A stretch of 64,000 bases of DNA from Platynereis dumerilii (Eukaryota > Annelida > Polychaeta > Phyllodocida > Nereididae), in NCBI GenBank assembly GCA_026936325.1, contig JAPTHN010000076.1, positions 1,054,001-1,118,000 of the forward strand. The letters run 5' to 3'. Shown here piece by piece: positions 56,430 through 64,000 of this stretch (the stretch's first letter is position 1; each line of letters opens with the position of its first letter). Under the pieces are notes generated by a model. The model saw only the letters and a list, made by a program, of their open reading frames with translations, ran no database searches and had not been told where the DNA came from. The position numbers and the translations under genes were made by a program.

Positions 56430-58664
56430 TGCATCTTCATGATGTAATTTAAGAATTGAGTTGTTTACTCAAAATTAGTGATATAGTTTCCTTAAATTTC
56501 TAATTCTATGCATTCGATGGCCCCCTGCAAAGATTACCTTTAACTGAATGATATTACATAACCAATCATGTTATTTATTTGGTTACTAGCATTACCAATC
56601 AAATGCAGCTGATGTGAGTGTAATTGCAGTCCTCTAAGTTGAGTAATTGCTGGGTGCAACAGGTTGTGAATACCAAGTATACTTTGATGTCTTTCATTAT
56701 TTCCTACTGAGTCGGGAACTATTTCACAATCTAGAGTCAAAGATGAATACACCAAAACAAAATTCAAATGTGATTACCTTGTTTCTTTAGTCGTTCTTTT
56801 CTTTATTGTTTTTTCATTACTTAAAACAATCAGTGACAAAAGCCAAACAAAATCTACAATAGCTTTGGATTCTATATGCAGTTGGCAAATACCCTTAGCT
56901 GTTATTTACATCTGCATATTAATTCTAGATAGAAGATAAATTGGAATTCTGCAACTGCAGACATTTTTAAAGATGTCATTTTTGTCCTTGTTGCATGAGA
57001 CATTGCGTTACAGGTCTATATTGATGCTATCCATTTTGCTGCATATAATAATTTCAACCAGGGATTTTCAGCAGACTTTACTTTACATAGTGCAGAGTGC
57101 AGTACTTAATAAATAGGCTCTACATATATATAAAACAATGAATAAAAGATGTCAGGACTAAATGGGAATTTTAGAAGTCCATTGATATATTGTTGGAGTA
57201 AAGAGTTTTCTTGCAAGAGTAACACACTTAACCATATGGTCTCTGTGTTAAGGCTAGCAGCAACATCACACCCTGGACAGTGCATGAGGCTGGCTTCTTA
57301 CAACACATACTTGACACTTGCTAAGTGCCTGTCTGTCATACCTTCCTGCTCGGGTCACTACAAATTCTTCTCTGGCATGATGAGACTGATGTAGGCTATA
57401 TTTTAGGAAGATAGCCTACTGTGTGCTATTAAAATTCCTGGTTCTTCAAGCTGGGGAAGATGTTCATTGCTCATCCCTTTCAACCTGTGATTAAATACAA
57501 GATGTAATTAGCCTGAATCATCCAACCATTCATCTACTCCACCTGAATGCTCTTAAAAATGATAGCATACTCATTCTCCCCAGTTCCAATCCTTGCAGTA
57601 GTTCTCTAAATGTTGAATTATACACAATGTTGATTTGTCATGTGATTTCTCATTGACACCATTTTACCAAATTGTTCGGTTTGACAAAATTTGGTTTAAT
57701 TTATCCCAGCACCAGCTCATCAGATCATTATTTTGTCATTTTGCTAAACAATCTTTTCCATATCATCGTTCTCCAATATGTCAACTGCTTTCTTGGTAAT
57801 TCAACACGTCCATAACTCTGTCTTCTCTCCTCTAACTCTCTACCTCACCAAGAACCTCTCTTCACTCCATCTCTGCTCTCATGTTCTCTCCTCCGCTCTC
57901 TTCTCATAGCCAGTATGCTGTGATGATGGGCAAGGGATTGTGGGAATTATGACTGAGCACCACCTGTGGCAATCCCATGAAGCTTGCGAAGGATCCAGTA
58001 TGAAATTGTCATGTGACGGTCTCTCAACTTGAGATGGCAGCTATTGCTTCCGCACAATTATTGCCTACTCAGGTATCATGTTTCATGCTGTATTGAGTGG
58101 GTGAGAATGATGTATCAGAGGGGTAGATACTGTGACCAGTGGTTTGTCATTCTTATTCACAGTGTTCTCTTCGCCTGAAAAAAAAAAATCATTTATAATT
58201 GTGTCTGCCAACCTTTATGTATGTGCCTGGCAAAAGTGCAGGATAGGAAAAATGAAAGTCACTTTCTTGTCAAGTCATGCCTATCTTTTCCATTTGTTTG
58301 TGTGTGCCGATTCCAACCTTCCCAATTCATGGCCTCTTTGTCTTCAGTGTCAACAAAAAGCATTTCGCACCCTTTATTTCAAATTGATGCTTGCTTTCAA
58401 ATGGCATTATCACTTTGAATCAATAACACGAGCACCTCAATTTAGGCACTTTTTTTAAAAACTTTTATTGTGATTGCTCTTCTAAGAAGTCAATTAAAGG
58501 AGAAATAAAACTGACATTAAATATAATTGGTAAATAAACTAAAATGAGTGTTATGATTTGGCAGATGTCTTAAAATATTGATTACATTTTTAATTTCAGG
58601 ACATTGTCTGTGTGTTCAAGTAGAAGATTGCCAGAAGATTTAGAATTGTGACTGTTTTTTCGAG

Positions 58665-61600
58665 ACTTTCTTTTAATCATATCATGTATCATGTAAAGAG
58701 AGGGAAGGAAATGTCTCCTCTATATAGCATCTCTATATGGTTTTAATTAAGAATTGAGTTATTTACTGTCAAAATTAGTGATATAGCTGTCTTGAAAGCA
58801 GACGGTCCAGACCATAATATGGTATTTAAGGAATTAGCAACGACATATCTTCAGACAATTGAAGTATTAAAGCGAGCACTAATTCTTTATAGTAGATGTA
58901 ATGATCACCTTGGAGGACTCTGTTATCAATCATCATTTATACTCAATAGGTTTTACTCTCACGAAAATGAAGATATCTGTTTATCTATCTGTTGCCAATG
59001 ACTTTTCTGCCATCTGTAAAAACTTCTTACAGGATACACAAATATTTTCGTATCACGTAATTGGCATCAGGAAGTTTCTTGGTATGGACTTGCATCTTAA
59101 TCATCTCATCGTTATGTTTACCTCTGGAAGCTGCTCATATGAACTGACAAGGCTATGAGCAGCTTCCAGAGGAGCTCTGAGGCATTGAAACATTGAACTC
59201 AGTTGGTACTGTATGGTAGGTGTGCTAAGGCTAGCAGCAACATCACACCTTGGCCAGGGCATGAGGTAGGCTTCTTGCAACACATGCTTGACACTTGCTA
59301 AGTGCGTGTCTAACATATCTTCCTGCTCAGGTCACTACAAATTCTTCTCTGGCATGATGATACTGATGTGGGTTATCTTTTAGGGAGAAATTGTGATATT
59401 AAAACCAAAAAATGTCCAGATTGTTCATGTTCAAGCTCTGAGAAAGGTACTCACCCCTTCCAACCAGTGCAATGTGTGCATAAATACATGATGTAAAGCC
59501 TGAATCTTCCATCCATGATTTAATTGTTCCTTCTAAATGATTTTTAGCCATGTTTAATATTTCATTAACATCATTTTCTAAAATTGTTAAGATTGACAAA
59601 ATTTGATCTCCATCTTTGCTCCTTGGTTAAAGCACAGTAAAGGCCTCAATTGCGTTTTGATCAGATAAAAGTAAATTTAGGGTCCTTGAAACCTATTTCT
59701 GGCATAAAGAAGAAACAGTGCAGTATTTAATCTTGATCAACTAGTAAATCTGAGAAATTCAGGCATTTTTCATGAGCATAAAATTAAAACCATGCTCTTG
59801 GCGGACCTTTAAAGTGGTATAATTTGTCAATTTTAGCATGTAACAAGTGGTCCTTTTTCTGATGCACCATCTATTGCAGCAATGCTGTAGCCTAATATTT
59901 AGTTCACATTCTGCCGGTGACGTTATCTGTTTACTGTACCTCCCTGGCCTTCTGGAGGGAACACTGGCTGACTTTTCAATATGATGATTACGGCAGCCAT
60001 GGCGTTCAAAGGAAAGGTCTGCTTGTAACCATATTTTTGAAAATTTACAGTCAGGGGTTGAAAAGACTGGCTGGAGGGTATTTTTATGCAATAATTGGCC
60101 GAATTTGGTGCTTTTGCCTAGATACGATATTGGTTTAATGAATTTCAGCAATAAAATTTCCAGTTGCCACTGATGATTGTAAGATACAAGAAGCTTTAAT
60201 GGCTAAAATCGATGTCCGTCCATTACGTTCACAACTGATTTTTTGGTAATTTAGATGAATTAAGGACCAGCTAACATGTCAACTGAGATGGAATTCCATG
60301 TCTATCTCTCTCTGCCTATGTATGCAACTGAAAAATTTAAAAACACAATGAATTTAACTTATACACTAGAAACCAGGCTAAAAAGTGTAAATGTCCGTCC
60401 ATTACGTCCACAAAAATTTTCAAATTAGTCTGGGGGCTGATGTTCGGAGGTCTGGTATGTCACGAATAAAGCAGGGATACCATGTTTAGTGACAAATTTT
60501 GATTATTTTAGTGAATGCTGACAAGGCTCAAAAGTTGTATTTGTCACAGTTCATGCAAACTGTCCATATCACATCAGCGAAAACTGTCAAAAAGCCAATG
60601 GTCCATTTCAGCAGAAAAACCTAGATTTTCATGGAACTTTCATAATGTAGTTCATAGCAGCCCAGCAAATACCTGTCTTGATTTATTAGACAAATTTAAT
60701 TCTGTATTCTACACATTATTAGGTTCAAATTGATGTACTACACTTGCACTTCTGATGAAAATAATTCTTCATAGGGGCCAAATATTGAGGCACTTACTGT
60801 GCTTTCACCCTCCTCCTTTTATCATCATTTTGTTGTCTTGCTCTCTCAAATTACCCTATATCCTTCTTCGATATGTTTGCTGTTTTCTTGGTACTTCAAC
60901 ACATCCAGAACTCTCATTCTCTCATCTAACTTTCTCCGTTACTAACATGCTCTCTTAACACCATCTCTGCTCTCCTTCTTCTCTTCTCCACTCTCTTCTC
61001 GATCTAAGCCAGCATGCTGTGGTGATGGACAAGGGATGGTAGGTATCATGATTGAGCACCATCTGTGGCAGTCCCATGAAGCTTTCATAAGATCCAGAAT
61101 GAAATGGTCATGTGACAGTCTCTCAACTTGGCAGCTATTGCCCGCTCACAATTATTGTCCACTCAGGGGGTCATGTCTCATGCTGAGTGGAGTGGGTGAG
61201 TGTGATGACTGAGAGATGTATCACAGGGGTAGACAGTGCTTTGTCATTCTTATTCACAGTATTTTCTTCTCTTGGAAAAAAATGATAATTTCTTATCTTA
61301 TCGCCCAACCTTTAATTGCCTGGCAAAATGCAGGCAATAAACCCCCCCCCCCCCCAAAATAATTTTCTTGTCAAGTTATGCTTCTCTTTTCTTCCTTTTA
61401 TTTGTGTGTGCCTAATTCCAAACTTCCAAATTCATGGTCTGTTCTTCCTCTCTGGCAGTGAAAAATGTATTACACCCTTTACTTCAAATTTATGCTTATT
61501 TTCAAATGGTATCATCACATTGAATCAATAGCATGAGTACCTTAATTTCAACACTTTTATTTTGATCTTTCTTTTAAGAATTCAATTAAAGGAGAAATAA

Positions 61601-61754
61601 CACTGACATCACATGTAGTTGGTAAATTAGCTAAATGTGTCTCATGATTCAGGGGATGTCTGAAAATATTGATGACATTTTAAATTTCAGAACATCTCTG
61701 TCTGTTCAAGTGGAAGATTTCCTGAAGATTTCAAATTGTGACTGTTATTTCGAG
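58665..61754 (-). repeat. Complex-repeat unit 8, minus orientation
   Basis: Head at 58665 ('atcatatcatgtatcatg', 'aattaagaattgagtt'). 58855-58920 ('tgaagtattaaagcgagcac') is shared with 61930-61990. 59225-59360 repeats 57240-57370. The reversed conserved segment is 61000-61220, and 61290-61750 repeats 58190-58660. Unit is interrupted at 59631. Confidence 0.8.
59631..60804. mobile_element. 1.17-kb inverted-repeat insertion with 'tgtccgtccattacgt' motif
   Basis: Ends AGCACAGTAAAGGCCTCAAT and (complement) AGCACAGTAAGTGCCTCAAT, two mismatches. It interrupts unit sequence continuous at 57680-57730. TGTCCGTCCATTACGT occurs twice inside (60215-60230 and 60392-60407). No target duplication was identified. 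The 130-residue minus frame (59759-60151) matches no known family. Confidence 0.7.
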
Positions 61755-64000
61755 GCATTTTTAAATTATATCATGTTTCATGTTAAGAAAGGGATGGAAA
61801 TGTCTCCACTGTATAGCATCTTTATGGTTTTAATTAAGAATTGAGTTGTTTACTGTCAAAATTAGTGATATAGCTGGCTTGAAACCAGACAATAATATAG
61901 CATTTTAGGAATGAGCAAAGACATATCTTTAAACAATTGAAGTATTAAAGCGAGCACTAATTCTTTACAGTGAATGTAATGTTCACTTTGCAGGGCCTTA
62001 TTACAAATCAAAAAATAAATGAAACGGTCTTATCCTCAAGAAATGAACACATCTAGTCGTCTATCTATTGCCAATGACCTCTATGCTATCTGCAAGATAT
62101 TATTACAGGATACACAATATCAATTAATTGGCGACAGGAAGTTTCTTGGTATATGGATTTGCAGCCTTATCACCTCATCATTATGTCTATCTCTGGAAGC
62201 TGCTCATACAAACTGACAAGGCTTCTGACTGAGGAGAACTGAGGCATTGAAACATTGAACAAATGGGCTGTAATCAGTTTTGTCAAATGCAACTGATAAG
62301 TAAGCAAGTGTAGCTGCTGTTCTCTATTAAAACTGAATTTTTGCTGGGGCAGTAGGTCGTGGACTGCCATTCTACATTGATAAAGTTACTTAGCAAACTT
62401 ATAACAATTTTTTTAACTTCTCATTTTAAAAATTTTCTTGATATCCAAAAGAGCTTTGTATTAGAGACAAATTTACTTGAGCCGAATTAAAATATGACTT
62501 CATTTTTTTTCTTTTGTATTTCTTTTCTTTATTGTCTTTTCATTATGAAAAACAATCATTGTCAAAAGGAAACAAAAATCTACCATAGCTTTGGATTCTA
62601 CATGCAGTTGGCAAATATACTTATTTTGTAATTTGCATCTGAATATCAATTCTGGAGAGAAGATAAATAGGAATTCTGCAACTACAGAAAATTTCGAAAT
62701 TTCATATTTTTCCTTTCTTCACAACAGAGAACATTTGCACTTCAAATGTTCAGTGATCACTTTGTCCATGACAAGCTGATTTGATTGATATGATATATGT
62801 GTAGTGTAGCATGATTTATGGATGAAATTTAAAACAGAAATTACATTTATTTATATATATAAATCATTCCAATCCTGAATACTGAAATCTACCAATCTTT
62901 CATAAAACTTTGAACAGGAAGTAGTGAAAATAGAAGCGGAGCTTAAAAGTTCATTAATATATCATTAAAGACTAAAACTTAAAATAAAGTAAGAACATTT
63001 TCCACCAGAAGTCGTCTGTTTACCTATTTTTCCCTCCTTTCTCCCCTCCACCCCAAATCTCTCTACAACTACCTCTGACTCCTTACCACTACTTTATCCC
63101 GTATTAAGAATTCTATTAAGAAAGCTGGATAAGTAATTGCAATTAGCAAGGGCCACAATATTAAAGAAATCAAACACTATGGAGATGAAGGAGTTTGAAT
63201 TTGTGTTGGATGAATGCAGTTTAAAGTAAGCAGAGGTAGGAAGTTATTTACGGGTAGCTCAAAGGTATGAAAGGGTAAAGTAGGGCTGACTCTTCCTTCC
63301 TGCTGGAGTAGTCATATTGTACATTGAGTTGTACTGTATGGTCTCTGTGCTAAGACTATTAGCAACATCACACTTTGGCCAGTGCATGAGGTTGGCTTCT
63401 TTCCACACATGCTTGACACTTGCTAAGTGTGTGTCTAACATATCTTCCTGCTCAGGTCACTACAGATTCTTCTCAAGCATGATGACACTGATGTAAGTTA
63501 TCTTTCAGGGAGAAGTTGTGATATTAAAACCAAAAAATGTCCAGATTGTTCAAGCTCTCAAAAAGATACTCATCCCTTCCAACCTGTGCAATGTGTGCAT
63601 AGATACATAATGCAAAGCCTGAATCTTCCGTACCTGTGACAATGCACAATGGATGAATAGCAAACACCTACAGTTAACCAAGAACTTCTTCGGCAAATAG
63701 CATCAAATATACCACATGTTTACACATTTCCAGACACAAATCTTAGAGCCTGTTGTAATTTTTTTTAGCCTAATGAGCACAATATCATGAGCAGTTGTGT
63801 CAACAGCAGCTGATTAGTCTAGCAAGTGTTAGTGCAATCCTCTAAGCAATCCTAAGTTAAGCAATATGTTACAGATTGTTATTTTGATAAAATGATTTAG
63901 TAAACTGATAATCCTTTTTCCAACATCAAATTTAAAAATAGTCTTATGATTTCCAACAGAGGCGTGAATCATGGACCACTCTACTCGAGTAAAATCCAAA
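61755..64000 (-). repeat. Complex-repeat unit 9, minus orientation, cut by window end
   Basis: Head at 61755, 61930-62000 and 62500-62700 repeat units 6-8. 63340-63640 repeats 59215-59510 closely ('ttgacacttgctaagtg', 'aaaaccaaaaaatgtccaga'). The array therefore continues beyond the window. Confidence 0.8.
62969..63337. mobile_element. ACAGTACAAC-ended element, uninterrupted relative
   Basis: Aligns with 55199-56429 reversed, with the inner TTAA element absent: 'aataaagtaagaacatttt', 'tctgtttacctatttt', 'gcaattagca', 'gaaagggtaaagt', 'ttccttcctgctgg' in order. Roughly 30 bp shorter than its relative after excising the inner element. Confidence 0.8.

Larger units (their letters stand above)
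55135..58664 (-). repeat. Complex-repeat unit 7, minus orientation
   Basis: Head 55135-55198 and 56430-56500 is split by a nested insertion. 56520-57680 is a direct repeat of 52490-53620 ('gcagtcctctaagttgagt', 'gctttggattctatatg', 'gctagcagcaacatcacacc', 'acttgctaagtgcctgtctg'). 57906-58110 is the reversed conserved segment, and 58190-58660 repeats 54640-55130. Confidence 0.85.

Noticed and set aside
59759-60151. 130-residue minus frame inside the 59631-60804 insertion
   Set aside because: No recognisable domain, and the frame is not delimited by splice sites or shared with any other copy.
32820-64000. Tandem immune-gene cluster (sea urchin 185/333-like, which also has purine microsatellites between genes)
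   Set aside because: No leader peptide, no two-exon structure and no long coding exon occur in any unit. The resemblance is limited to tandem layout and purine tracts.

Overview
The window looks like AT-rich, repeat-dense, gene-poor DNA from an animal, most likely a marine invertebrate. An echinoderm or related deuterostome is my inference, from tRNA-derived SINEs, abundant tetranucleotide repeats, short DNA transposons, frequent 'taggcctat' strings and fold-back elements. No conserved protein domain, rRNA or intact tRNA gene could be recognised on either strand. The longest open frames are by-products of tandem repeats. The only host-gene signal I can put forward is a possible first coding exon on the minus strand (29590-29650): a start codon, a signal-peptide-like run and a consensus 5' splice site.

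Layout. 1-16 kb: SINEs (tRNA-like heads near 1.3 and 8.8 kb, a tail piece near 1.1 kb) and small inverted-repeat DNA elements (2232-2613, 5410-5712, 6423-6618, 9256-9576, 9982-10287, 11913-12855, 13338-13502), plus reverse-oriented retroposon 3' tails near 15.1 kb. 17.0-19.8 kb: a 2.8 kb fold-back whose arms are built from 3-4 tandem units of about 360 bp. 20-31 kb: SINEs, a 1.46 kb Harbinger-like element (23514-24976), a 20-bp minisatellite of about 62 copies (25633-26893) and three large TATC/ATCA microsatellites, one holding a 60-bp GC-rich hairpin.

32.8 kb to the end is one large complex repeat. A unit of roughly 2-3.5 kb occurs at least five times in plus orientation (32.8-52 kb) and four times in minus orientation (52.2-64 kb), with an inversion junction near 52.0-52.24 kb. 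Units share, in order, a head segment (36110, 43650, 51415; reversed at 52265, 55135, 58665, 61755), a conserved segment of about 230 bp (near 34.3, 37.7, 39.7, 44.6, 48.9 kb; reversed near 54.3, 58.0, 61.1 kb) and a purine-rich tract. Different units were later hit by different DNA elements. Uninterrupted sister units therefore give internal empty-site evidence for many insertions: TA, TTAA, TTAAAG and 9-bp duplications are visible.

The most unusual theme is a shared architecture in otherwise unrelated elements. Several carry many dispersed, inward and outward copies of the short motif found at their own ends: 11913-12855, 38114-39385, 39823-41513, 42630-43440, 2232-2613, 32019-32279. Whether this is one mechanistic class or convergence cannot be settled from the sequence alone.
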